Under the pieces are notes generated by a model that saw nothing but the letters and a program-made list of their open reading frames with translations, searched no databases and was not told the origin of the DNA. Below are positions 16,565-24,159 of a stretch of DNA of 55,833 bases, in pieces. A program made the position numbers and the translations under genes. Each line of letters opens with the position of its first letter. The stretch's first letter is position 1. This stretch comes from Sphingomonadaceae bacterium (GTDB taxonomy: Bacteria > Pseudomonadota > Alphaproteobacteria > Sphingomonadales > Sphingomonadaceae): contig JANYGB010000047.1 in NCBI GenBank assembly GCA_025359445.1, forward strand, positions 1-55,833, read 5' to 3'.

Positions 16565-16726
16565 TTAGCCCATAGCGAACATAGCCATCAGGCCCAGTGT
16601 CAAGACCATCGCACTCAGCAGCGCTATTCCAAGCTTGCGACGCGTGCGCAGCAAGAGCAGACCAGCCACACCTAACAACACTGGCATCAGTGCAGCTACG
16701 ATTAGCAACGAAACAGCACCCTCCAT
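16565..16726 (-). CDS. 53-residue two-span membrane protein
   Basis: A short frame from ATG 16726 to TAA 16565-16567 encodes two hydrophobic helices (about residues 4-25 and 33-52) joined by a basic turn, LRTRRKLG. This is the classic positive-inside hairpin of small membrane proteins. GGTT just upstream is a poor ribosome site. It is 37 bases ahead of the DxDxDG-loop gene on the same strand and may be cotranscribed. The amphipathic layout and even hydrophobicity favour a real gene, but no family is recognised. Confidence 0.5.
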   Translation of the reverse strand: MEGAVSLLIVAALMPVLLGVAGLLLLRTRRKLGIALLSAMVLTLGLMAMFAMG

Positions 16727-17050
16727 AACCCTAGCAAACCCTGACGTGTGTGATTGAAGTCATGCTTGATTAACCTCGTCGGTCGCCATATCTCCACGGC
16801 GGTAACATAGTCCGTAAACTAACCAAAACTCTTTTACATTAGAACTTAACATATGAGTGCAGGTGGATCCTGCAAGGCTGCGCGCGTCGAATATCTCAAC
16901 TTACGAGCCACTCTCCGTCAATATCCTAATATTTCGATGTTCGCGATATTACCGCTATGTTTCATTTTCATCGAAGCGATGTTTGACTCGAATATTAAAG
17001 TCCAATTATCGGCAATCAGCCATCTTTTCATAGGCGCGGTTCATAGTATT
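16727..17050. other. A+T-rich stretch without a convincing gene
   Basis: This stretch is visibly richer in A and T than its surroundings, especially 16800-17050. A plus-strand frame opens at 16853 with two hydrophobic segments but runs on as antisense of the next pseudogene, and I do not trust it. The shift in composition suggests either acquired DNA or a promoter-rich intergenic region. Confidence 0.4.
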
Positions 17051-17518
17051 TTATTCGTTCGAAAATACTTGCGATCCGCCGAGATCGGCCTCGATTATCA
17101 GCTGTTTGGGCGGGTACGTAAGCGCGTCCGGTTGCAGCGATATGACATAGGCATCCCAATCGGACATGCGCCGCAGGTCCGCGTGGTAATCGAAGTTGCC
17201 CCCGTTGTTGAACGACATCTGCACCGTTTGCGGCCGGGCATTTTCGATAAAGCCGAACATCACCTAGGACACGCGATCTCGGCGATTGCTGAAAGCCCCA
17301 GAAGCTGAACGGCACTGCGCCCGGGACCTCTTCCAGAACGAAGCACGAGCCATCTGCAGGGCCCAAACATGCCAATTGTTGAATGACCATTTCTTTCCGT
17401 AGTTTTCAGGAACGATCCCAGCAAACACCTTCTCCCCAGCACTGGCTGCAGCGGCAGCCAGTGCCGCGCCAATGACAATCAGCGCGCCGCGACATGCCCG
17501 GCCGAGCGAAGGCATCAC
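17051..17518 (-). pseudogene. frameshifted gene for a secreted protein
   Basis: Three minus-strand pieces join into one plausible protein of about 155 residues. They are a signal peptide and the start of the mature part in one frame (17518 to about 17361; MMPSLGRACRG to NNWHVWALQM), a middle in the next frame (about 17360-17270; DGSCFVLEEVPGAVPFSFWG), and a tail back in the first frame (17263-17051; MFGFIENARPQTVQ to SQVFSNE). Two compensating indels therefore bracket about 90 bases, and the first frame hits TAG just before the tail. The family is not recognised. The good quality of each piece and the clean signal peptide argue for a recently broken gene. Confidence 0.55.
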
Positions 17519-17580
17519 TTAGTCAAAGTTTTCGTGCACTCGTCGAAGGCCCAGAACCGTGGACGATGTTGCGGGCAGCT

Positions 17581-17643
17581 AAGTCGGCTTTCCACCCGGA
17601 AGCGCCATATCGGTTGGGAAGTGAAGGTCCCGATTGCGGACGT
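17581..17643. repeat. dispersed 64-bp imperfect palindrome, copy 2 (diverged)
   Basis: AAGTCGGCTTTCCACCC at the left and CCCGATTGCGGACGTT at the right match the ends of the copy at 20115-20178, while the centre is diverged. It lies just upstream of the 91-residue protein gene. A further partial match (GGTCCGCCTTCCACCCCGAT) begins at about 18003. Confidence 0.6.
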
Positions 17644-17668
17644 TCGGTTGCACGTGCATCTTGCCGAC

Positions 17669-17944
17669 ATGAAGAATATCCAGATCACCGACGGTGCCGC
17701 CAACGCAACGTTTTCAATCTTTCAGGCTTCTGACGAAGAGTTTGAAGCGGTTTTCCCTGGCGGCAGCGAGATGGAGATCGTTGAGGATGTCGTGGCGCGG
17801 TTGGGCGTGCAAGTGGCGGAAGAAGCTATTTCGCCGATTTGGCAGCGGTCTGTCTTGAAACGCGAAGCGGAAGGGATTCACGGCACGTTGTTTTACGACG
17901 GTGAGCATCGACGGAAACACCTGCCTATCTCGACGGGAATTTGA
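17669..17944 (+). CDS. conserved-looking 91-residue protein, unknown function
   Basis: The ATG at 17669 opens 91 codons for an acidic soluble protein. It has MKNIQITDGA at the start, then SDEEFEAVFPG, a helix (EDVVARLG), and IWQRSVLKREAEGIHGTLFYDG near the end. The pattern of a short N-terminal strand, an FPG motif and a GIHGTLFY tail reads like a compact conserved domain. I recall no functional assignment. The repeat copy at 17581-17643 lies immediately upstream, so the longer frame from 17534 is rejected. The gap 17945-18175 holds only the partial repeat. Confidence 0.6.
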   Translation: MKNIQITDGAANATFSIFQASDEEFEAVFPGGSEMEIVEDVVARLGVQVAEEAISPIWQRSVLKREAEGIHGTLFYDGEHRRKHLPISTGI

Positions 17945-18175
17945 TTGGCCAGTTGGATCGATCAATCCTGCGCAAAGGGAACATTTTGACAGTCGGCGCC
18001 AAGGTCCGCCTTCCACCCCGATGCGGGGATTCCCAAGTCAGTTTAGACATCCCAAAGTTGCCCTTATTCCCGCGGATCGGGGACGGAACCGGAAACCCGA
18101 TCAAACGTTCTACGTTCGAGCTTATCGTACTCCAATTCTGCTCACTGGCGAGAACTTCGCCGCGAGGACTATCCA

Positions 18176-18523
18176 ATGAAAAAGTTGATGATTGGCGCCG
18201 CCATCGCCGCGCTTGCACTGGCCCCTGCAGTAAGCGCTTCGGTATCGCCCACCAAATATGTCGGTCACGCGATGGCCAAGAGCGCCAAGGTATCGCTCAA
18301 ACAGGCGCGAGCCGCTGCGCTCAAGGCTCGTCCTGGCCGGATCGTCGACCAAGAACTCGAAAAGGAACGTGGCGGTTCGGGGCTGCGCTATTCGTTCGAC
18401 ATCATGAGCCGCGGCAAGATTATCGAAGTCGGGATCGATGCGATGACCGGCGCAGTCCTGGAGAACGGTGCGGAAAATCCGGCTAAGGAAGCCAAGGAAG
18501 AGGCCACAGAGCCCAACAAGTAG
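18176..18523 (+). CDS. PepSY-domain exported protein
   Basis: A 115-residue protein with a signal peptide (cut after VSASV, about residue 23). A PepSY-type domain covers about residues 38-95: VSLKQARAAAL helix, then IVDQELEKE, SGLRYSFDIM and IIEVGIDAMTGAVLE, the last being the signature strand-turn of the family. The tail is Lys/Glu-rich. GAGGACT lies upstream of the ATG. PepSY domains are linked to inhibition of peptidases and to envelope sensing; the partner here is unknown. A hairpin terminator follows. Confidence 0.85.
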   Translation: MKKLMIGAAIAALALAPAVSASVSPTKYVGHAMAKSAKVSLKQARAAALKARPGRIVDQELEKERGGSGLRYSFDIMSRGKIIEVGIDAMTGAVLENGAENPAKEAKEEATEPNK

Positions 18524-18532
18524 CATCCAGCA

Positions 18533-18573
18533 AAGGAGGGGCCCTGCGCTATTGAAGTGCGCGGCCCCTTTCG
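18533..18573 (+). terminator. hairpin terminator behind the PepSY gene
   Basis: AGGGGCC (18537-18543) pairs with GGCCCCT (18563-18569). The flanking A run (AAAGG) and T run (CCTTTCG) extend the stem, and CTGCGC/GTGCGC continues it inward. It starts nine bases after the PepSY stop. Confidence 0.65.
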
Positions 18574-18623
18574 TCTGCTGTCGTTCAATTAGCATGCCGC
18601 CCAATCGCATATGGAACCGCTCG

Positions 18624-19403
18624 ATGAACGCACCCACAGTCAACACGGCCCGACGTATGCTCAACAAGGTACCCGAGGTTACGCTCTACTTCTGGGTCAT
18701 CAAGATCATGGCGACAACGGTGGGCGAGACCGCCGCCGACTTCCTCAATTTCAATTTGCATCTGGGACTGACCAACACCTCGTTCCTGATGGGCGTTTTG
18801 CTGGTCGCAGCACTGGCAGTGCAGCTGTGGTCGCGGCGGTACGTCCCCGCTGTTTACTGGATCGCAGTGGTGTTCCTCAGCGTGTTCGGGACGTTGATCA
18901 CCGACAATTTGTCCGACAATTTCGGCGTGGCCCTAACGACGACCACAACGATTTTCAGCATTGCTCTGATCGCTACCTTTGCCGGCTGGTATGCCAGCGA
19001 GAAAACCCTGTCGATCCATTCGATTTTCACGACGCGGCGCGAACTCTTTTACTGGACCGCGATCCTGTTTACGTTTGCGTTGGGCACGGCCGCGGGTGAC
19101 TTGGTGGCTGAAGGGCTCCAGCTTGGCTATGCGACTTCAGCGCTGATCTTCGCGGGCCTGATCGCTGCGGTGACAGCCGCTCACTATTGGCTGAAGTTCG
19201 ACGCCATCTGGGCGTTCTGGATCGCCTATGTGCTGACCCGCCCATTCGGGGCCTCGTGCGGCGATCTGTTGTCGCAGACCAAAGCTGACGGTGGCCTCGG
19301 TCTGGGCACCATCGGCACTAGCGCATTGTTCCTGATCGTGATCCTCGCACTCGTTACCTATCTTTCAATCACCAAGCGCGACGTGATCGAAACAGCCGTT
19401 TGA
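18624..19403 (+). CDS. multi-span membrane protein, COG4705-like
   Basis: A 259-residue membrane protein with about eight spans arranged as two similar halves. GETAADFLNFNLHLGL in the first half and GTAAGDLVAEGLQLGY in the second are matching internal repeats, followed by RPFGASCGDLLSQTKADGGLG. This doubled G-x-x-x-D-F/L pattern is what I associate with COG4705 'membrane-anchored' proteins of unknown function, sometimes linked to metal or stress response. The ATG at 18624 has GGAA upstream. It is followed by another membrane protein gene 66 bases on. Transport substrate unknown. Confidence 0.8.
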   Translation: MNAPTVNTARRMLNKVPEVTLYFWVIKIMATTVGETAADFLNFNLHLGLTNTSFLMGVLLVAALAVQLWSRRYVPAVYWIAVVFLSVFGTLITDNLSDNFGVALTTTTTIFSIALIATFAGWYASEKTLSIHSIFTTRRELFYWTAILFTFALGTAAGDLVAEGLQLGYATSALIFAGLIAAVTAAHYWLKFDAIWAFWIAYVLTRPFGASCGDLLSQTKADGGLGLGTIGTSALFLIVILALVTYLSITKRDVIETAV

Positions 19404-19469
19404 TTGCGATTACACAGAGGACCTGTTTGACGTCGTGGAAGGCCTAGTGGAGGCTCAATCTGGAGAATC

Positions 19470-20039
19470 GTGACGGACTACCTGATCCTTTTTGCTGTGG
19501 TGCTCGGCGTGAACCTGCTGCCTGCCTTCGGCCCACCAACCTGGACCGTGATCGTCATCTACGGCCTCAGCACAAAGATGCCTCTTCCTGCCTTGGTGAT
19601 TGTTGGTGCCACCGCCGCCGCACTCGGCAGGTTCGCGCTCGCCAATGGGTTCCGGCTGGTTCGGGGCCATATTCCGCAAAAGATGAAACGCAACCTGCAG
19701 GCGGCTGGTAATGCGGTCGAAAAACACAAGCGTGGATCTTTGGTTGCGATTGGTATGTTTGCGCTTTCACCGCTCCCCTCGGCGCAGCTGTTCGAGGCTG
19801 CCGGTCTTGCCGGGGTCCGGCTCGTCCACTTTACCGCCGCCTTCTTTGCTGGTCGAATTGTCTCGTATTCAATCTACGCTGCTACCGCAAAGGGGATCGA
19901 GAAAACGAGCATGGGAGGTGCGTTCAAGCATTATCTGACCAGTCCGATCGGCATCGGCATGGAGATACTCATGCTCGGACTGCTCGTGGCACTGGCGCAA
20001 GTAGATTGGCAAAAGCACCTTGGCAGCAAGGCCTCCTGA
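19470..20039 (+). CDS. VTT-like (DedA/SNARE-associated) membrane protein
   Basis: A 189-residue membrane protein with four to five spans, opening with GTG at 19470 behind GGAG. The central ALSPLPSAQLFEAAGLAG followed by FFAGRIVSYSIY resembles the S-P-x-P ... G-R core of VTT/DedA-like proteins. The first span carries LLPAFGPPTW, as in the re-entrant loop of that group. Members are lipid scramblase or transporter-like. The assignment rests on motif resemblance only. It follows the COG4705-like gene in the same direction. Confidence 0.7.
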   Translation: MTDYLILFAVVLGVNLLPAFGPPTWTVIVIYGLSTKMPLPALVIVGATAAALGRFALANGFRLVRGHIPQKMKRNLQAAGNAVEKHKRGSLVAIGMFALSPLPSAQLFEAAGLAGVRLVHFTAAFFAGRIVSYSIYAATAKGIEKTSMGGAFKHYLTSPIGIGMEILMLGLLVALAQVDWQKHLGSKAS

Positions 20040-20114
20040 CGCCACCTCGTGTGCCTGGGAAGTCGATTCTTGTTCGATTGGGTCGCGATGCACTCATTAG
20101 GGCACAAACATCAT

Positions 20115-20178
20115 ATGTCTGCTTTCCACCCCAATCTCGCCGCTGCGGCTGGTCAGCGAACGACCCGATTGCAGACAT
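20115..20178. repeat. dispersed 64-bp imperfect palindrome, best copy
   Basis: Begins ATGTCTGCTTTC and ends GATTGCAGACAT, giving 8-bp perfect terminal inverted repeats (ATGTCTGC/GCAGACAT). The centre includes GCGGCTGGTCAGCGAACGAC. It lies between the VTT-like gene and the convergent peptidase gene; the rest of 20040-20231 is otherwise empty. Confidence 0.75.
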
Positions 20179-20231
20179 TGGCGTTGGAGTGTCTGCCGAC
20201 AACAACTTCAACCGTCGACCTGACAGAGTGA

Positions 20232-22349
20232 TCATCGACGGGGAGGCGATTTGGTTTCCCTTGCACCGATTTCCTTCGTCAGAAACGCCCAAAGCAGCGC
20301 TGCTCGCGTTGCGTCTTCGTTATGGTCAGCCCCCACCGAGTGCCCGCCCTCGACATATTCGTGATAATAGACCGGATTGCCGAGTGCCTTAAGCTTTGCC
20401 GCTGCCTTGCGCGCATGTCCTGGATGGACGCGGTCGTCCTTCGTAGAGAGATAGTAAAAAACCGGCGGATAGCGAACCCCCGCGCGGATGTTCTGATAGG
20501 GTGAATATTGAGACATAAACGCCCAGTCGGCTGGCTTGTCGGGGTCGCCATATTCATCCATCCAGGAAGCGCCCGCCAACAGATGCGAATAGCGCTTCAT
20601 GTCGATCAGCGGCGAGCCGGAAATGACTGCGCCATAAAGATCCGGTCGCTGGTTCATTGCCGCACCGACTAGGACGCCTCCGTTCGAGCGGCCCGAAATA
20701 GCGATTCTTTGCCGCGCGGTGACACCGGTTCGAACGAGGTCCTCGGCAACGGCATGAAGATCATCGAAGCTATTCTGGCGCTTTTCGCGCAGCGCCGCTT
20801 TGTGCCAGGCAGGACCGTATTCGCTTCCGCCCCGGATGTTGGCGAGAACAAATGCACCGCCATCCTCTACCCAGAACAGTCCAAGCGGACCGGAGCGGTA
20901 TGGCTGGTCAATCAGGTAGGTCGGGGTCTGGGCAGCGCGAAAGCCACCGTAAGCATGGATCAGAGCGCCGGTCGGCTTAGAGATGCCTTTCTTCCGGACC
21001 AGGAAATAAGGGATCCGTGTGCCGTCTCTGGAACGAGCAAAACGCTGGGCAACAGTGAATTTGGAAGCGTCAAATTGTGCTGGCAGCGATTGCACCACGC
21101 GCGGCGCTCCGCGGCCAGCAGACACCGCCATTAGCTTGGTCGGAAGCAACATGCCTTCAACCGTGAAGAATGCCAAGTCGGTCTTGTGGGTCGTTGCAAC
21201 GATGTGGACCGTACTGCTGACGGGAACCTGCACATTGCGGCCAGACCAACTGCCATTCGCCCGGCGGTTGTATGCGAACAACTTGCCCGAGACATCGTCG
21301 AGTTCCTTGATCCACAGAACATTGTCGCTGGCGGCCACTTCCTCGATTGCTTCGCTGGCGCTGGGCATCATGACCAGGGTTGGCGTTTGTTGGTGCCCCG
21401 AAAGCATGGCGGCGATATCGTAAGCCACTATGGCCCCCGGCTTCAAGCTGCCAAGAGGATCGATCAAAGAGACAATTGCCTGTCCACCGACCACAGCCCG
21501 GAACTGGGCGGTTTCGGGGATCGGAAGCGCAACCCATCGGCCGTCGGCAGCGAGCATCGAGAGGCGGCTGGTGTAAAAACCGGTTCCGCGATCAATAACT
21601 GGTCGGCGTATATCGCCGTCCATCACCGCGGTCGGTGACATTCGAATGTCGGATTCCGCTCCTTCCGCGATCACGGATGCGGCGCTCCATGCCATTCCAC
21701 GCTTCCAGGTCTTAACAGTGCGTGGGTAGCCAGAACTGGTAACGGTCCCCGGCCCCTCGACGGCAGCGACAAGCAACGTGTCCCGGTCAAGCCAAGTGGA
21801 TTCGTTCTTGCCCTCCGCAAGGGTAAACCCATCAGCGACGAAACTGCTCGATGGAAGGTCGAATTCGCGGATGACGTCTGCGTCGCTACCGCCAGGGCTT
21901 AATGCCACCAAGCAGCGCTGATACTCGGGTGGAAGACAGTCCGCGCCATGCCAGACCCAGCTCTTGCCCTCGGACTTGCCGAGCGCGTCGACGTCGATGA
22001 TCGTCTTCCACTGCGGTTTGCCGGCAAGGTAGGCCTTCAACGGGGACAACCGCCAAAGCCCGCGGGGATGATCACCATCGACCCAGTGATTGGCGACAAC
22101 ATCGCCCATGACAGCGTCGGGCGTGGCGATGCGCTTTGGGTCGTTGAGCAATGCGAGCGCGCGGCTGCGATGCGCCTCGAAGCCCGGAACGGCCTTTAGC
22201 ACCGTCTCCGTTTCGGCATTCCATTGCTTGACCTGGGCAAGCGGTTTGGCGCCCTGGATGTCCTCCAACCACAAATAAGGGTCTGAAGTTTGGGCGACGG
22301 CAGCGGTCGCGGAGATGGCCATCAGGACCAAAAGCAATTTTGAACGCAA
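20232..22349 (-). CDS. secreted prolyl oligopeptidase-family serine peptidase
   Basis: A 705-residue S9A-type peptidase. A signal peptide (cut after AVAQT) leads into DPYLWLEDIQG, the typical opening of prolyl oligopeptidases. A beta-propeller section follows, then the alpha/beta-hydrolase domain. The nucleophile is Ser555 in SGRSNGG. The Asp lies in STKDDRVHPGHARK and the His in VEGGHSVGADHN, so the triad is complete. The start is taken as TTG at 22349 because CGGAGAGAG lies four bases before it and the signal peptide follows directly; longer frames from 22463 add unrelated residues. It probably trims Pro-containing peptides in the periplasm. It stands alone. Confidence 0.9.
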   Translation of the reverse strand: MRSKLLLVLMAISATAAVAQTSDPYLWLEDIQGAKPLAQVKQWNAETETVLKAVPGFEAHRSRALALLNDPKRIATPDAVMGDVVANHWVDGDHPRGLWRLSPLKAYLAGKPQWKTIIDVDALGKSEGKSWVWHGADCLPPEYQRCLVALSPGGSDADVIREFDLPSSSFVADGFTLAEGKNESTWLDRDTLLVAAVEGPGTVTSSGYPRTVKTWKRGMAWSAASVIAEGAESDIRMSPTAVMDGDIRRPVIDRGTGFYTSRLSMLAADGRWVALPIPETAQFRAVVGGQAIVSLIDPLGSLKPGAIVAYDIAAMLSGHQQTPTLVMMPSASEAIEEVAASDNVLWIKELDDVSGKLFAYNRRANGSWSGRNVQVPVSSTVHIVATTHKTDLAFFTVEGMLLPTKLMAVSAGRGAPRVVQSLPAQFDASKFTVAQRFARSRDGTRIPYFLVRKKGISKPTGALIHAYGGFRAAQTPTYLIDQPYRSGPLGLFWVEDGGAFVLANIRGGSEYGPAWHKAALREKRQNSFDDLHAVAEDLVRTGVTARQRIAISGRSNGGVLVGAAMNQRPDLYGAVISGSPLIDMKRYSHLLAGASWMDEYGDPDKPADWAFMSQYSPYQNIRAGVRYPPVFYYLSTKDDRVHPGHARKAAAKLKALGNPVYYHEYVEGGHSVGADHNEDATRAALLWAFLTKEIGARETKSPPRR

Positions 22350-22714
22350 GAAACTCTCTCCGAAATGACTTATGCCAAAGTAGGACAGCCAATGCGTGCC
22401 TTGTAAAGCGCTGAAAATGCTCCGCGCCTCTGCAAGAGCGATCAGGCGGCAACGACCAAACAAAGGCTAATGTCCGCTTTTCACCCCAACTCAGTAGTTC
22501 ATTCAGACCATGGGCTGCCCCATAAGCAGACTTCCCCAAGGTTCTGTTAAATAACGCCTTTCCTCCAAAGGCAAGAGTGAGCGCCTTTTCCAGGAAAGCC
22601 AAGGCGCGGTGTCACCGATGCGCGGCGCGATGAGAGTCGCGCTGTCATCTGTCAGGTGGCCATTTAGACCAAGCTTACCGGCAGGAAGGCGTCGAATTTG
22701 TCGGACCCCCGCAC
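22350..22714. other. intergenic region with a half-copy of the dispersed repeat
   Basis: No convincing gene. A left-half match to the dispersed repeat (ATGTCCGCTTTTCACCCCAA) begins at 22470 and breaks off after about 20 bases. A minus-strand frame at 22503-22730 encodes a basic peptide that I do not recognise and do not call. Confidence 0.5.
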
Positions 22715-24121
22715 TCAAATACCTATGCACAAATACTTGATTTCCATGAAGTCATCGAGCCCGTGACGGCTGCCTTCGCGGCCGAGGCCCGACTGTTTGA
22801 TCCCGACGATCCCCGCCTCGAGCGCCTCGGCGACGCGCCACACCCGCGACAGATCGCGCGCGTAGAAATAGCTGGCGAGCCCGAACTCGCTGTCGTTGGC
22901 GAGCCGGATCGCCTCGGCCTCATCGGTAAACCGGACGATCCCGGCGAGTGGGCCGAAGGTTTCCTCGCGGGTCAACAGCATGTCTGCGGTAACTCCGGCG
23001 ACCACCGTCGGCTCGAAATAGGTCCCGCCACGCGCGCTGCGCTGCCCGCCGACCAGCACCGTCGCGCCCCCGGCGAGCGCATCGGCGAGGTGCTCCTCGA
23101 CCTTGGCCACGGCGGCTTCGTCGATCAGCGGGCCAAGCACCGTGCCTTCGTCCATCCCGTAACCGACTTTGAGTCCGCGCGCCCGCTCGGCGAGTTTGGC
23201 GGCAAACTTGTCGTAGACCCCGTCCTGCACATAGAACCGGTTAGTGCAGACGCAGGTCTGGCCATTGTTGCGGAATTTGGAGACGATCGCGCCATCGACG
23301 GCCGCATCGATATCGGCATCGTCGAACACAATGAACGGCGCATTCCCGCCAAGTTCCAGGCTGAGCTTCTTGATCGTATCGGCCGACTGGCGCATCAGCT
23401 CGCGGCCGACCTCGGTCGAACCCGTAAAAGTGAGCTTGCGTACCGTGGGGCTCGCGGTCAGCGCCGCGCCGATTTCGCGCGCCGCGCCGGTGACCACGTT
23501 GATCACGCCCTTTGGCACTCCGGCTAGTTCGCCCAGCACGGCAAAGGCCAGCGCCGAAAACGGGGTCTGGCTGGCCGGCTTGATCACGATGGTGCAGCCT
23601 GCCGCGAGTGCCGGGCCGAGTTTGCGTGCGATCATCGCGTTGGGGAAGTTCCACGGGGTGATCGCCGCGACCACGCCAATCGGCTGGCGCAGCGTGACGA
23701 TGCGCCGGTCGGCGGCGTGGCTGGGAATGACCTCGCCGTAAGCGCGCTTGCCCTCTTCGGCGAACCATTCGATGAACGAGGCGCCATAGGCAATCTCGCC
23801 GCGCGCTTCGGCGAGCGGCTTGCCCTGCTCGCGGCTGAGCAGTTCGCCGAGCGCGTCCTGATGCTCGATCATCAGGTCGAACATCCGCCGCATGATCTTC
23901 GCCCGCTCGCCCGCAGTTTTGGCGCGCCAGGCGGGCAGCGCCGCTTCAGCGGCGGCGATCGCACGATCTGTTTCGGCCGCGCCCATCTTGGGGACGGTGC
24001 CGAGCAGGTCGCCATTGCCGGGATCGCGGACTTCGATCGTCTCGCCGCCGTCGGCATCGCACCATGCCCCATCGATGAAGCACTGCTGGCGCAGCCAGGC
24101 GGTAAGGTTGGGATCGGTCAT
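22715..24121 (-). CDS. gabD: succinate-semialdehyde dehydrogenase (GabD-like) with an internal deletion
   Basis: A 468-residue NAD(P)-dependent aldehyde dehydrogenase close to GabD: FIDGAW, VPKMGAAETD, EQGKPLAEARGEI, TPWNFPNAMI, catalytic Glu in LELGGNAPF and catalytic Cys290 in NGQTCVC, then REETFGPLA. Near the C-terminus, GIVGI joins straight to KQSGLGREG. The block expected there (NTG...EVAPFGG) is missing, about 15 residues, with GGGATC at the join (22799-22804). That block packs on the active site, so activity is doubtful. The ATG at 24121 is the natural start. At present the frame is open upstream into the transporter because of an insertion at 24228-24229, giving one continuous frame 22715-25603. 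Confidence 0.8.
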   Translation of the reverse strand: MTDPNLTAWLRQQCFIDGAWCDADGGETIEVRDPGNGDLLGTVPKMGAAETDRAIAAAEAALPAWRAKTAGERAKIMRRMFDLMIEHQDALGELLSREQGKPLAEARGEIAYGASFIEWFAEEGKRAYGEVIPSHAADRRIVTLRQPIGVVAAITPWNFPNAMIARKLGPALAAGCTIVIKPASQTPFSALAFAVLGELAGVPKGVINVVTGAAREIGAALTASPTVRKLTFTGSTEVGRELMRQSADTIKKLSLELGGNAPFIVFDDADIDAAVDGAIVSKFRNNGQTCVCTNRFYVQDGVYDKFAAKLAERARGLKVGYGMDEGTVLGPLIDEAAVAKVEEHLADALAGGATVLVGGQRSARGGTYFEPTVVAGVTADMLLTREETFGPLAGIVRFTDEAEAIRLANDSEFGLASYFYARDLSRVWRVAEALEAGIVGIKQSGLGREGSRHGLDDFMEIKYLCIGI

Positions 24122-24159
24122 GGGCTGGGCTTTCTTGGCGTAGTCGGATGCGAAACGGT

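Noticed and set aside
16853..17308. 151-residue plus-strand ORF
   Set aside because: Half of it is antisense to the secreted-protein pseudogene; the hydrophobic start alone is weak evidence.
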